In this document: one piece after another, positions 37,091 to 46,183 of the stretch
Position numbering within the stretch: position 1 is the stretch's first letter
Layout of the letters: each line of letters begins with the position of its first letter
From: Alphaproteobacteria bacterium 33-17
GTDB taxonomy: Bacteria > Pseudomonadota > Alphaproteobacteria > Rickettsiales > 33-17
NCBI GenBank assembly: GCA_001897445.1
Contig: MKSX01000010.1
Coordinates: forward strand, 62,001-126,000
DNA: 64,000 nt
Direction of reading: 5' to 3'
The notes under the pieces: model-generated
The model's database searches: none
Told to the model about the DNA's origin: nothing
Seen by the model: only the letters and a program-made list of their open reading frames with translations
Position numbers and translations under genes: made by a program

Positions 37091-38503
37091 ATGCGCAAAG
37101 TTGCCTTTGTATATCCTTTAATAATAATTGCAGTAATAATTACTGGCTTTGTTGCAAACATTGATTCAAGCCTTGATGAATTTAGAAAAACCAAAGAAAC
37201 TACGTTAAGAGCAGAGCAGATTTTATCCGTAAATCAGCGTTTAGTTAACCTCACTGTTTATGCTTCTGAAATATACATCGACACACTTTCAGATAATGTC
37301 TATGACTTAAGCGCAAATATTAAGCTAATACCCGCTAGTATCATTAGCAGCGATATTGAAAAAGCTCGAAAGTTAAATGATATTAAAGATAATTTAGGAC
37401 TAATTATTGACCGAGTATTTGATAATTTTGATAAAATCAAAAATACCTCAAGCGAAGAAAAAAGTTATGAACGCATACATAGCAATTTCTTATCATCTAT
37501 GTCTAATATAGATACTTTAAACGAATCTATTGGTCATGCGTTTTTTAAATTTGACCATAATGTTGATCACAGAATGTATTTTTACTATCAAAAAATTCTG
37601 AGCCTTATTTATAATATTAGCTTAGAAAGATCCCTTATTTCAGGGTTTATGTTCGTACAAAACCACCGTATTAATCATAACGAACTGGATTTTATTAATA
37701 AAAAAATCGAATCTCTTTGGCAGGATATCTCTGGGTTTGATGATATAGTTATAGATAAAGATTTTAAAAAATCACTCAATAGCTTTCATGAAGAATACAT
37801 GAACAAATATATTAAAACCAAGCGCCAGGTTTTAGATGTTAAAAATGATATAAACTTCTCATTTGACTTAGAGATGTTTATTAAACAATCAAACAGAGTT
37901 GTTTTATCTCTGATCGACATGAGCGATAAGTTAAATCTAAAAATAGTTGATAATATTAAAACCAATGAGAAAAGGATAGTTTCTAAAGTTTTATTATTAT
38001 CAATCGCCCTTATTCTTCAGGTTATAATCATGCTATTCATGTTATACCTGTTACTTAACAAACCGCTCGATTCAAAAAGATCAAAAAATAAGCATATTGT
38101 TCCTAACTTAGATAATTTAAAAGAAAATTTTAGAGGATGTTTTTCATACATCCATAATATCGAAGACCTGATCGAAGCTAATCGCACAGGTAGTATTACT
38201 GTTCAGGAAGATTTTGATACAAATTTTATACGTACTAAACTTGAATTATGCTTAATCAATCTAAAACATGAGTTTAATTCTGGTAATATTAAATTAGACG
38301 TTTTCAACCGTATAGTTAATGAAATTAACAGGGTTATGAATGACATTAGCGTTACAGGTCCTGGTGAACGTTATATTAAAGCTTCTACAGAATATTTAGA
38401 TAAAGTAATCCTTGATATAAATTTTATCAAAAATCATTTAAATACAGCGAATAACTTTATAGATAGCATTAATGAGCCAGCAAGAAAGACCAAACGCAAA
38501 TAA
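37091..38503 (+). CDS. Two-helix membrane protein with large periplasmic helical domain (receptor-like)
   Basis: The 470-residue protein has an N-terminal membrane helix (FVYPLIIIAVIITGFVANI), a ~270-residue helical periplasmic region, a second membrane helix (VLLLSIALILQVIIMLFMLY, about residue 300-320) and a ~150-residue cytosolic helical domain. The periplasmic stretch ISLERSLISGFMFVQNHRI loosely recalls NIT sensor domains (ERG-x-S). There is no visible kinase, HAMP or methyl-accepting signature. It overlaps the FlhB-C-like gene by 32 bases, which links it to an export-apparatus operon. Exact function unknown. Confidence 0.65.
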   Translation: MRKVAFVYPLIIIAVIITGFVANIDSSLDEFRKTKETTLRAEQILSVNQRLVNLTVYASEIYIDTLSDNVYDLSANIKLIPASIISSDIEKARKLNDIKDNLGLIIDRVFDNFDKIKNTSSEEKSYERIHSNFLSSMSNIDTLNESIGHAFFKFDHNVDHRMYFYYQKILSLIYNISLERSLISGFMFVQNHRINHNELDFINKKIESLWQDISGFDDIVIDKDFKKSLNSFHEEYMNKYIKTKRQVLDVKNDINFSFDLEMFIKQSNRVVLSLIDMSDKLNLKIVDNIKTNEKRIVSKVLLLSIALILQVIIMLFMLYLLLNKPLDSKRSKNKHIVPNLDNLKENFRGCFSYIHNIEDLIEANRTGSITVQEDFDTNFIRTKLELCLINLKHEFNSGNIKLDVFNRIVNEINRVMNDISVTGPGERYIKASTEYLDKVILDINFIKNHLNTANNFIDSINEPARKTKRK

Positions 38504-38744
38504 AACAAAGGCTGTAGCTTTATCTTATGACAACAACTCAGATGAAGCACCAAAGGTCATTGCCAAAGGCGAAGGTACGGTTGCTGAGCGTATAATCGAA
38601 ATTGCTAAAGCTAATGGTATTGAAATTCATCAGGATAAAGGACTTACCGAAATATTGTCCGCGCTTGATGTTGATTCGGTAATTCCTGTTGAGGCATATG
38701 TTGCTGTTGCCGAAATTTTATCTTACATCTATGAAAAGGCATAA
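38472..38744 (+). CDS. FlhB/EscU C-terminal domain-like small protein
   Basis: This 90-residue protein matches the cytosolic C-terminal domain of FlhB/EscU export-switch proteins: KAVALSYD, then APKVIAKGEGTVAERIIEIA and KANGIEIHQDKGLTEILSAL, ending IPVEAYVAVAEILSYIYEKA. The autocleavage Asn-Pro-Thr-His is absent, replaced by YDNNSDEAPK, as in the stand-alone FlhB-C (YlqH/FhlB-like) family. These are normally found with flagellar genes. It is translationally coupled to the receptor-like gene upstream and lies three bases before the next gene. Confidence 0.88.
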   Translation: MSQQERPNANKTKAVALSYDNNSDEAPKVIAKGEGTVAERIIEIAKANGIEIHQDKGLTEILSALDVDSVIPVEAYVAVAEILSYIYEKA

Positions 38745-38747
38745 ATT

Positions 38748-39056
38748 ATGGATAACAACAAATATCAAATACTAATGGATCAGCTATCAGAATATGAAAA
38801 TAAACAAGTAACTGAAGATGATTTAAGAAATGTTGAAAAGCTAAATCACGATATTATAGAGTTTATAAAACTTGAAAATGTAGAGCCGGAGTATATCAAA
38901 ATTATCTCCCAAAAAATTTATTCTGTTATAGCAAATTTAAATTATCAAAAAACAGAATTGTCAAAACGCATAACTGATAGTACATATAATAAGAATGCAT
39001 TTAAAAATTATATAACAAACAGTACCTTACTAGATGGAAACAGCAGCAGTAATTAA
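38748..39056 (+). CDS. Small helical protein, possible FliT/FlgN-like export chaperone
   Basis: The 102-residue product is hydrophilic and helical throughout, with heptad-like stretches (NKYQILMDQLSEYENKQ, IKIISQKIYSVIANLNYQKT) and a flexible end (TLLDGNSSSN). Size, helical character and position between FlhB-C-like and FliO-like genes fit a flagellar export chaperone (FliT or FlgN type), but sequence similarity is too weak to be sure. It overlaps the FliO-like gene by 23 bases. Confidence 0.55.
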   Translation: MDNNKYQILMDQLSEYENKQVTEDDLRNVEKLNHDIIEFIKLENVEPEYIKIISQKIYSVIANLNYQKTELSKRITDSTYNKNAFKNYITNSTLLDGNSSSN

Positions 39057-39288
39057 ATCATTAATCAGCCTAATATTAGTACTTGCAACAATAACAGGTA
39101 TATGGCTTATCATTAAAAAATTTGGGTACAAATTTCAAAAATTAGGTCTTACTAAGATTCCTCATAAAATATCTACAACAATGCTAGATAACACTAATAA
39201 AATCGTTATTATTGAAATAGACTCTAAAAAATATACCTTACTACTAAATAGCAACCATAATTTATTACTGGATAAAACCGATGTCTAA
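39034..39288 (+). CDS. FliO-like flagellar biosynthesis protein
   Basis: The 84-residue protein has one N-terminal membrane helix (SLISLILVLATITGIWLIIKKF) and a short cytosolic beta domain (NKIVIIEIDSKKYTLLLNSN, then HNLLL), the FliO layout. FliO helps assemble the FliP ring of the flagellar export gate. Context with the FlhB-C-like protein two genes upstream supports the call. It overlaps mltA by 8 bases. Confidence 0.65.
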   Translation: METAAVIKSLISLILVLATITGIWLIIKKFGYKFQKLGLTKIPHKISTTMLDNTNKIVIIEIDSKKYTLLLNSNHNLLLDKTDV

Positions 39289-40372
39289 ATTTTTAATTAT
39301 ATTTTTCATGCTGATTATTTCTTCGTGCGTAACATCAAAGAAAAAATTAGAGGAGCCTGTTTTAAAGCATATTAAAGCTTATGAACTCAAAGGTTTTTAT
39401 GATGATGAAATGAAGGATTTCTGGATAGCATATCAAAAATCATGTGCTAAAATGATTAATTCAAAATCTAATAATAAAATTTATATAGGTAATAAATACT
39501 ACGCAGGAACTTCTGCTGACTGGAAAGAAAAATGCTTGCTTTCTCAAAATGTAAATAATAACTACCATGATTTTTTATTAGCTAATTATAACATTTATAA
39601 AGTTGAATCAACTACTCGTAAACATGGCTTATTTACAGGCTACTACGAAGCAAGCCTAAAAGGTAGCATTGCCCCTACTCAGCGTTATAAATACCCTTTA
39701 TATAAACTTCCAAAAGATGAAAAGCTAAGAACTATGACCAGAGCTGAAATAGAATCAGGCGGCTTAAAAGGCAATAACTTGGAATTTATCTGGGTAGATG
39801 ACAATGTTGATTTGTTCTTTATGCATATTCAGGGATCAGGTCGCATACACATGCCAGATGGTACTGTAACCAGAGTTGGTTATGCAGGACAAAACGGTTA
39901 TCCTTATACTGCAATTGGCAGAATACTGCTTGATATTAAAGCCATAAGCCAAAAAGATTTATCAGCTCATACTATTCGTAGGTGGCTTAAGCATAACCCT
40001 GAGAAAGCAGATGACGTTATGGATCAAAACGAGTCCTATATATTCTTTAGAGAGGTTAACGCAATAGATGGACCAATTGGCGCTCAGTCGGTTGAACTTA
40101 CGCCATTTAGATCTTTAGCAGTTGATAGAAGGTATATACCGCTTGGAGCGCCTGTATGGCTTGACACAGACTATCCAAAAGAGTTATATAAAGCAGGAAA
40201 TAGGAAAATTGCCAGAATGTTTATGGCGCAGGACACTGGTGGCGCAATTAAAGGCGCAATCAGAGGGGATGTATTCTTTGGATATGGCAGCAAAGCAGAA
40301 ATGCTTGCAAGCTATATGAAATCACGAGGAAATTATTATGTCTTTATTCCTAATACTGTAGAGGTTAAATGA
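39281..40372 (+). CDS. mltA: Membrane-bound lytic murein transglycosylase A
   Basis: MltA cleaves peptidoglycan to 1,6-anhydro-muropeptides. The product is a lipoprotein with lipobox IISSC (C16). Features include GLFTGYYEASLKGS, FFMHIQGSGRIHMPDG (beta-barrel and active-site face), LTPFRSLAVDRRYIPLGAPV and the catalytic region AQDTGGAIKGAIRGDVFFG. The 363-residue length is normal. It overlaps rnhA by four bases (ATGA). A link to insertion of the flagellar-type apparatus is possible but equally it may serve general wall turnover. Confidence 0.94.
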   Translation: MSKFLIIFFMLIISSCVTSKKKLEEPVLKHIKAYELKGFYDDEMKDFWIAYQKSCAKMINSKSNNKIYIGNKYYAGTSADWKEKCLLSQNVNNNYHDFLLANYNIYKVESTTRKHGLFTGYYEASLKGSIAPTQRYKYPLYKLPKDEKLRTMTRAEIESGGLKGNNLEFIWVDDNVDLFFMHIQGSGRIHMPDGTVTRVGYAGQNGYPYTAIGRILLDIKAISQKDLSAHTIRRWLKHNPEKADDVMDQNESYIFFREVNAIDGPIGAQSVELTPFRSLAVDRRYIPLGAPVWLDTDYPKELYKAGNRKIARMFMAQDTGGAIKGAIRGDVFFGYGSKAEMLASYMKSRGNYYVFIPNTVEVK

Positions 40373-40809
40373 AAAAAGTCGTAATATATACAGACGGCTC
40401 TTGCTTAGGCAATCCTGGGGCTGGAGCATGGGCTGCAATCCTTGAGTATCAGGGTAAAGAGAAAGAAATTTGCGGATTTGTAGCTGAAACAACAAATAAT
40501 CGCATGGAGCTTATGGCTGCAATTGAAGCTCTTAAAACGCTCAAAGAAAGTTGCATAGTAGAGCTATATACAGATAGCAGGTATGTACAACAAGGTATTA
40601 CTGAATGGCTTCCAAAGTGGCGACAAACTAATTTTAAGAACAAGAAAAACGTAGACCTTTGGATAGAGCTTGAAAAAGAAGCTGAACGTCATAAAGTTTC
40701 GTGGCACTGGGTGCAAGCTCATAGTACGAATGCTCTAAATAACCGCGTTGATAAACTAGCACGTGATCTTGCTATCAAAAACAGCCCAAAACCTGCAGAA
40801 TGGGTTTAA
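40369..40809 (+). CDS. rnhA: Ribonuclease HI
   Basis: RNase HI cuts RNA in RNA-DNA hybrids, removing primers and R-loops. Catalytic residues are visible: D9 in IYTDGSCLGNPG, E47 in NNRMELMAA, D69 in LYTDSRYV, and D128 in NRVDKLAR, with H118 in VQAHST. The 146-residue length fits. It overlaps mltA by four bases. Confidence 0.96.
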   Translation: MKKVVIYTDGSCLGNPGAGAWAAILEYQGKEKEICGFVAETTNNRMELMAAIEALKTLKESCIVELYTDSRYVQQGITEWLPKWRQTNFKNKKNVDLWIELEKEAERHKVSWHWVQAHSTNALNNRVDKLARDLAIKNSPKPAEWV

Positions 40810-40884
40810 GAAATCAATTTAGATGATGCCTGCCAGACTGGCTAGAATTACGGCAGATAATAACATAACTTTAAATGAGGAGTC

Positions 40885-42699
40885 ATGAAAGCCTTTTGTC
40901 AAAAATTAAAAGATGAGTTTTTTGACAATTATTATCACTGGTTTTTATGGCTTCCTCTTTTCCAAATACTTGGCATCACATATTTTATTTTAATCAAAGA
41001 CCATAATTTTACTTTTTACATAAGTTTATTTTTATCACTGATATCTCTATTTATTATAAAGCTAAAAGAAGTTAGATGGGCTGTTTTGTTTTTTGTAATT
41101 GGTCTGATTTCTGCATTTTTTAGGTATGAGCAAGGTGCTAATCATATAATCAAAAAGTCTTATGAAAACTTATCGATTAAAGGGACTATTTTAGAAGTTA
41201 GTAAAGCATTTGGGAGCTATAAGCTTTTAGTAGGCGATGTTAAGGTCAGAGATGATGATTCTATAAAACTAAACAAAATTAAGCTAACTATAAAAGGTAA
41301 ATATGAGAGCATTGAGCCAGGATCTAGAGTTTATATAAAAGCTAATATCTCACCACCAGCTGAACCTATATTTGATGGTATGTATAATTTTAATTTAGTA
41401 AGTAAGTTTGAAGGTATATCGGGTGTAGGGTTTGGGATTTCTAGAGCAAAGATTTACCCAAGGGACAAAGCTGGTCTGCTTATTGCGATTGAAAGAATAA
41501 GAAACAGTTTAGAAATCTATATAAATCAGCATTTTGATTTAAAAGTAGCGCCAATTATTAAAGCATTAATTTTAGGTGATACTAGAGAAATTTCTGATCA
41601 AAATATTGAAGTTATTAGAAACTCAGGACTTGCCCACGTTATGGCAGTTTCGGGACTGCATATTAGCTTAGTAGTAGCCTTCTGCTTTATGCTGAGCCGA
41701 AATTTTTTAGCGCTATTTCCATACCTTACGCTTAATTTTGACTTAAGAAAATTTGCAGGAACGGTTGCGATTATTATTAGTTTTTGTTACATGATGATTT
41801 CAGGGTTTCATGCATCAGCCATACGCGCTTTTATTATGAGTAGTTTAGTGCTTATTGCAATTATCTTTGATAAAAATATTACATTTGAAAGGACGATTAC
41901 AATTGCAGCTATTATTATATTATTATTTGCTCCCGAAAATATTTTAAAGCCAGGGTTCCAAATGTCATTTGCGGCTGTATCAGGGTTAGTGTTTTGCTAT
42001 AAGATGATTGATAAATATGTAGATTTAAAGTTTGTAAATAATATTTTTGCGCGTAAAGTTTTGCGCAATCTAATAGGTATTTGTATATCATCAGTGATAG
42101 CAACTTTATTTACCATGCCATTTACTTTATACCACTTTGGAAAATTGCCTATTTATTCTGTATTGGCTAATCTTGCGGTTCTGCCTGTGGTATCATTTCT
42201 GATTATGCCTGCTGCAATTATATTTTTATTTTTATACCCATTTAGTTCAGTTTGGTTAATTGATTACATACTTTCAGTATCAATAAAATATTTCTTATTT
42301 GTAGCGCAACTTTTTGGAAGTTTAAATAGTGCAAATATCATAATCCCTACAATCCCAATTGAAAGTTTGTTTTTGCTTACAATTACCATTATGGGTTTTT
42401 GGTATTTTGAAGGAAAAATAAGGAGAATTTTTGCGGCATGCTCAGTAATTTGCTTAATTGTTTCTTTAAATGCTCCTAAACTATCTGAAAAGTATGTAAA
42501 TTTTGGCGGAAAGCCAATTTACATTGTGAATAATGCGAATGAAACTGTCGTTATATCACCAAAGCTCACCAAATTTACCAAAAGTATTATAAGCGCTTAT
42601 TATGGAAGGGAAAATATAACGCATTATAAGGATTGTGATAATATTATTGATAATAAAATGAATATAAAGTGCTTGAATTTTCTCAATCAGTACCCATAA
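40885..42699 (+). CDS. comEC: ComEC/Rec2-family DNA uptake channel protein (short form)
   Basis: ComEC forms the inner-membrane channel for single-stranded DNA during transformation. The 604-residue product has N-terminal membrane helices, a DUF4131/OB-like region (GTILEVSKAFGSYKLLVGDV), and the Competence domain with ALILGDTREISDQNIEVIRN and GLAHVMAVSGLHISLV. About ten helices follow. The metallo-beta-lactamase-like nuclease domain usual at the C-terminus is missing; only about 80 residues follow the last helix (YVNFGGKPIYIVNNANETVV). comEC is retained in Rickettsiales, with uncertain function. Confidence 0.92.
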   Translation: MKAFCQKLKDEFFDNYYHWFLWLPLFQILGITYFILIKDHNFTFYISLFLSLISLFIIKLKEVRWAVLFFVIGLISAFFRYEQGANHIIKKSYENLSIKGTILEVSKAFGSYKLLVGDVKVRDDDSIKLNKIKLTIKGKYESIEPGSRVYIKANISPPAEPIFDGMYNFNLVSKFEGISGVGFGISRAKIYPRDKAGLLIAIERIRNSLEIYINQHFDLKVAPIIKALILGDTREISDQNIEVIRNSGLAHVMAVSGLHISLVVAFCFMLSRNFLALFPYLTLNFDLRKFAGTVAIIISFCYMMISGFHASAIRAFIMSSLVLIAIIFDKNITFERTITIAAIIILLFAPENILKPGFQMSFAAVSGLVFCYKMIDKYVDLKFVNNIFARKVLRNLIGICISSVIATLFTMPFTLYHFGKLPIYSVLANLAVLPVVSFLIMPAAIIFLFLYPFSSVWLIDYILSVSIKYFLFVAQLFGSLNSANIIIPTIPIESLFLLTITIMGFWYFEGKIRRIFAACSVICLIVSLNAPKLSEKYVNFGGKPIYIVNNANETVVISPKLTKFTKSIISAYYGRENITHYKDCDNIIDNKMNIKCLNFLNQYP

Positions 42700-42731
42700 T
42701 ACTGTCATAGAATTTTAATAAAGGATTAAAC

Positions 42732-43265
42732 ATGACAGAAGAAATGAATAAAGATCAAGATGTTACAGAGAATATGGCTGCTGAAAATCAGGAAAAACCT
42801 GTTTCAGAAATCGAGACTTTAAAAGCGCAAGTTGAGCAGCTTAAAGATCAGCTTTTAAGAACTGTGGCAGATAGCGAAAACGTTCGTAAGCGTATGGAAA
42901 GACAATCTGAGGATATGGCTAAATATGCTGTTTCTAATTTTGCTAAAGACCTAATAAATGTTTCTGAGAATATTCATAGAGCACTTTCAAGCGTTACTGC
43001 TGAAAATCTTGAAAATCAATTTCTTAAAAGCTTATATGATGGAGTTGAAATGACACGTAAAGAGCTTTTAAACGTTTTTGAAAAGAATAAAATTATGATG
43101 ATAGCGCCAAATATTGGTGATTGTTTTGATCATAATATTCATCAGGCTGTAGCGCACGTTGACAATGCTGATCTTAAATCTGGTCAGATATCTGGCGTTA
43201 TGCAAAACGGTTACATGATTCATGACAGATTACTTAGACCTGCAATGGTTGCTGTAGTTAAGTAA
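42732..43265 (+). CDS. grpE: Nucleotide exchange factor GrpE
   Basis: GrpE releases ADP from DnaK. The 177-residue protein has an acidic N-terminus, a long helix (IETLKAQVEQLKDQLLRTVA with DSENVRKRMERQ) and the beta-wing IGDCFDHNIHQAVAHVDNAD ending VMQNGYMIHDRLLRPAMVAV, the family signature. AAGGATT precedes the ATG. A bidirectional terminator follows. No heat-shock element was recognised upstream. Confidence 0.95.
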   Translation: MTEEMNKDQDVTENMAAENQEKPVSEIETLKAQVEQLKDQLLRTVADSENVRKRMERQSEDMAKYAVSNFAKDLINVSENIHRALSSVTAENLENQFLKSLYDGVEMTRKELLNVFEKNKIMMIAPNIGDCFDHNIHQAVAHVDNADLKSGQISGVMQNGYMIHDRLLRPAMVAVVK

Positions 43266-43281
43266 GCGAATTAATTACAAC

Positions 43282-43318
43282 AAAAAAAGCGGGGTGATCA
43301 ATTTTCCCCGCTTTTTTT
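43282..43318. terminator. Bidirectional intrinsic terminator
   Basis: AAAAAAAGCGGGG pairs with CCCCGCTTTTTTT around an 11-base loop. It separates converging grpE (+) and the dacA-like gene (-). Confidence 0.93.
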
Positions 43319-43340
43319 ATATAGTAGATGTGACTAATTT

Positions 43341-44462
43341 CTACAAAGAGAATTTGTGCTTAATCTTAAATATAGCTCTTTGAATCATACCAAGGCTAGA
43401 TACATCTTCTTTAGCATAAAGTTTATATGTTTTTGCAGAGCTGCCAGGAACATCTATAACTAAATTAGCAATATGTGAGTCTTTAGCAATAGGTGCAGGG
43501 ATTTTCTCTAAATGCCTAATAGTAATATATACCCTGGACATATCAGACTTTGGTAAAGTAGCTACTAAGTCTTCTTTAGAATAGCATTCTATGCTGTTTT
43601 TATCACCTAACCATACAGGAATAGAGCTAATAGTAACATCTTTTTTAACTAAATGTACGTTGTCGTATGAAATAAAGCCATGGCTTAAAAGTCTTTCAGC
43701 TTCTTCAGCTCTCTCTTTCATAGATGAAAGCCCGTTTACAACAACTATAAGCCTTCTGTTTTTCTGCTGCGCTGACATTGCAATACCGTAGCCACCAGCA
43801 TCAGTATGACCTGTTTTTAAACCATCCACACCGTTAAAGCGATTTAATGATAAGTTTCTATTTTGTTGCTTAATATTGTTGTATACAAATTCTCTTTCAG
43901 CAAAATAGCTGTAATATTCTGGAAAGTCATTAATTAGGTGTTTTGAAAGTATAGATAAATCACGCATAGACATTTTGTGATTATCATCAGGCCAGCCTGT
44001 TGAATTTACAAAGTGGCTGTTTGTAAGACCAAGTTCTTTTGCTTTTTCGTTGAGAATATTTACAAATTCTTCTTCAGTACCTGCAATACCCTCAGCTGCT
44101 GTAATACAAGCGTCATTTCCTGATTGAATGATGATTCCTTTGATTAAGTCTTCCAGTGTTACACTTGAGCCAACATGCAGGAACATTTTGGATCCTTGCT
44201 TTCTCCATGCGTTTTCACTTACTAAAAATCTTTCATTTAGTTTAAGTTCGCCTTTTTTAAGCTTATCAAAGATAACGTAAACAGTCATAAGCTTACTCAT
44301 GGATGATGGTACTGTTGGTACATCTGCTTCTTTTTCAAAAATTACAGTGTCAGTATCATAATCCACAAGTATTGCATGTGGTGCTTTTGTTTCTAATGCA
44401 AAAGCGTTGAAAGAAAATATTATTGAAATTGATGTAAACAAAGCCAAAGAAGCTTTTTTCAT
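43341..44462 (-). CDS. D-alanyl-D-alanine carboxypeptidase (PBP5/6 type)
   Basis: It trims the terminal D-Ala of peptidoglycan stem peptides in the periplasm. A signal peptide (ASLALFTSISIIFSFNAFA) precedes the penicillin-binding motifs SSMSK (S54-K57), SGN (114-116) and KTG (216-218). The C-terminal beta domain ends with an amphipathic anchor (LGMIQRAIFKIKHKFSL), as in PBP5. The 373-residue length is standard. It follows rlpA by 26 bases in the same direction, pairing two wall-remodelling proteins. Confidence 0.94.
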   Translation of the reverse strand: MKKASLALFTSISIIFSFNAFALETKAPHAILVDYDTDTVIFEKEADVPTVPSSMSKLMTVYVIFDKLKKGELKLNERFLVSENAWRKQGSKMFLHVGSSVTLEDLIKGIIIQSGNDACITAAEGIAGTEEEFVNILNEKAKELGLTNSHFVNSTGWPDDNHKMSMRDLSILSKHLINDFPEYYSYFAEREFVYNNIKQQNRNLSLNRFNGVDGLKTGHTDAGGYGIAMSAQQKNRRLIVVVNGLSSMKERAEEAERLLSHGFISYDNVHLVKKDVTISSIPVWLGDKNSIECYSKEDLVATLPKSDMSRVYITIRHLEKIPAPIAKDSHIANLVIDVPGSSAKTYKLYAKEDVSSLGMIQRAIFKIKHKFSL

Positions 44463-44488
44463 TCTTTTTAACCTGTTGAAATTGTTAA

Positions 44489-45319
44489 TTAATCCTGAGT
44501 AACTATAGCTTTATAAGAACCCAATTCTTTAACTTTTGCAACAATTTTCTTTGCTTTTGTCTCATTCTCGAATGGACCGATTCTAACGCGGTGTAGTTTT
44601 ACATCAGCCTTAGTAATTTGATTGACTTCAATTCCACCTAGTTTTGCAAATTTAGCAGCAAGTTTTTTTGCAGTGACTTTATTTTTGTAAGCACCAACTT
44701 GTACATAATATGCACCGCAATTTGCATCACAATTTTCAGTCATTACTTCTTCGAGTTCTGTATCTTTAACAGACGCACCAGTTGCCTGAACCTTGCTAGA
44801 AGCCTGGCTTAAACCTAAAACGCTTCTTAAATCTGCGGTTTGCTTAGGTAAATATTCTACTCTAACATTACCAGTACCTTTTTTCTTGAAATCAAGAAGT
44901 TCGGCAGCTCTTTCTGATACGTCAATAATACGATCGTTTGCAAAAGGTCCTCTGTCGTTGATCATAACAATCACAGAATGTCCATTTTCCATATTTGTAA
45001 CACGTACCATGCTTGGAAGCGGAAGAGTTCTGTGTGCTGCAGTAAGAGACTTTTTATTATACTGGTCACCGTTTGCAGTTTTTGAACCGTGGAAACTTGT
45101 TCCATACCAAGAAGCTACACCTTCTTCTACGTATTTTTCATTAACTTCAGGATAATACCATTTATCTTTAATTTTATATGGCTCACCAATTTTATAGTGA
45201 CCATCATATGGTTGATTAATATAACCATAATCATGTTCAGTTGTATCTTGAACGTGTTGTCTACAACCAGTAATTACTACTAATAGCGACAAAAAAACAG
45301 CTCTTAATTTAATTGACAT
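44489..45319 (-). CDS. rlpA: Septal-ring lipoprotein RlpA with DPBB and SPOR domains
   Basis: RlpA family members cleave denuded glycan strands at the septum. The lipobox is VVITGC (C19). The double-psi beta-barrel shows EGVASWYGTSFHGSKTANGD, RTLPLPSMVRVTN and MINDRGPFANDRIIDVS, including the catalytic-type His and Asp. The C-terminal 75 residues form a SPOR domain (YYVQVGAYKNKVTAKKLAAK, VRIGPFENETKAKKI) that binds denuded peptidoglycan. The 276-residue length is normal. pyrE lies nine bases upstream. Confidence 0.94.
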   Translation of the reverse strand: MSIKLRAVFLSLLVVITGCRQHVQDTTEHDYGYINQPYDGHYKIGEPYKIKDKWYYPEVNEKYVEEGVASWYGTSFHGSKTANGDQYNKKSLTAAHRTLPLPSMVRVTNMENGHSVIVMINDRGPFANDRIIDVSERAAELLDFKKKGTGNVRVEYLPKQTADLRSVLGLSQASSKVQATGASVKDTELEEVMTENCDANCGAYYVQVGAYKNKVTAKKLAAKFAKLGGIEVNQITKADVKLHRVRIGPFENETKAKKIVAKVKELGSYKAIVTQD

Positions 45320-45327
45320 GATTTACC

Positions 45328-45924
45328 TCATGATACAGTTGATAAATACCGACTTCCTGGTTTTGTAACAGGCACGTTCTTTAAATGCTCCGGCAACTCT
45401 GATTCTTGGTATGCCGGGATATCTAAGTTAAGTAATGACTCAACCTGAATACCATTTATATCTTTTTTACCGCTTCTATTGATAAGTGAAGTTAGCATAA
45501 CTACTTCTCCACCAAGCGACTTCATAAGTTCTACAACTTCAAAAGATGATTTACCTGTGGTAATAACATCTTCAACAACTATTAATTTTTCACCTGGGTT
45601 TACTGTAAAACCCCTTCTAAGTTCAAATGTGCCGTTTACTCTTTCACAAAAAATATTTGGCATTTTTAGTTGCTTAGAAAGTTCATAACCTACTAATAAA
45701 CCACCCATTGCTGGTGAAATAACTTTAGTAATACCTAAATTTTGTACTGTTTGTAAGATTCTTTGAGCAAGTTCTTTACATAAAATTTCAGCCTGATCAC
45801 CTAACATCATAAGTTTTGCGCATTGTACGTATGTATCACTATGCAGACCTGATGAGAGTTTAAAATGACCTTTTACTACAGCTTCAGATTTTGTAAGAAT
45901 ATCAATTACTTGTTGCTCATTCAT
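45328..45924 (-). CDS. pyrE: Orotate phosphoribosyltransferase
   Basis: It converts orotate and PRPP to OMP in pyrimidine synthesis. The protein contains FKLSSGLHSDTYVQCAKLMM, ISPAMGGLLVGYELSKQL, and the PRPP loop LIVVEDVITTGKSSFEVVEL. The 198-residue length is typical. Other pyr genes are not in the window. De novo pyrimidine synthesis is variably lost in Rickettsiales, so its presence suggests retained pathway function. It is in line with rlpA and the dacA-like gene. Confidence 0.94.
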   Translation of the reverse strand: MNEQQVIDILTKSEAVVKGHFKLSSGLHSDTYVQCAKLMMLGDQAEILCKELAQRILQTVQNLGITKVISPAMGGLLVGYELSKQLKMPNIFCERVNGTFELRRGFTVNPGEKLIVVEDVITTGKSSFEVVELMKSLGGEVVMLTSLINRSGKKDINGIQVESLLNLDIPAYQESELPEHLKNVPVTKPGSRYLSTVS

Positions 45925-46128
45925 CTCTGGTAATTCCTATAATTTTTTATCAATGTTTAGGCATTATACCACAAAAGAAACTTTAGCTCAAGCAATTTTG
46001 CATAAAATATTAAAAATATATTAAAATTTTAACTTTTATCAAAAGCTTATTGAAATTTGTGAATTATTAAGTTGATGTAATAATATAAATTAAACTAGCA
46101 AAATAAATGAGGTTTAAAAAAATTCTCT

Positions 46129-46158
46129 AAAAATAAAAAAGGGGACGAAAGCGCCCCC
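46129..46158 (-). terminator. Intrinsic terminator of the small secreted protein gene
   Basis: A GC-rich stem (GGGG...CCCC with internal CG/GC, 46141-46157) is followed on the minus strand by a T run (A-rich 46129-46140 on the given strand), about 27 bases beyond the stop codon. Confidence 0.82.
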
Positions 46159-46183
46159 TATTTTATAAAAGAAAAAAACTAAA

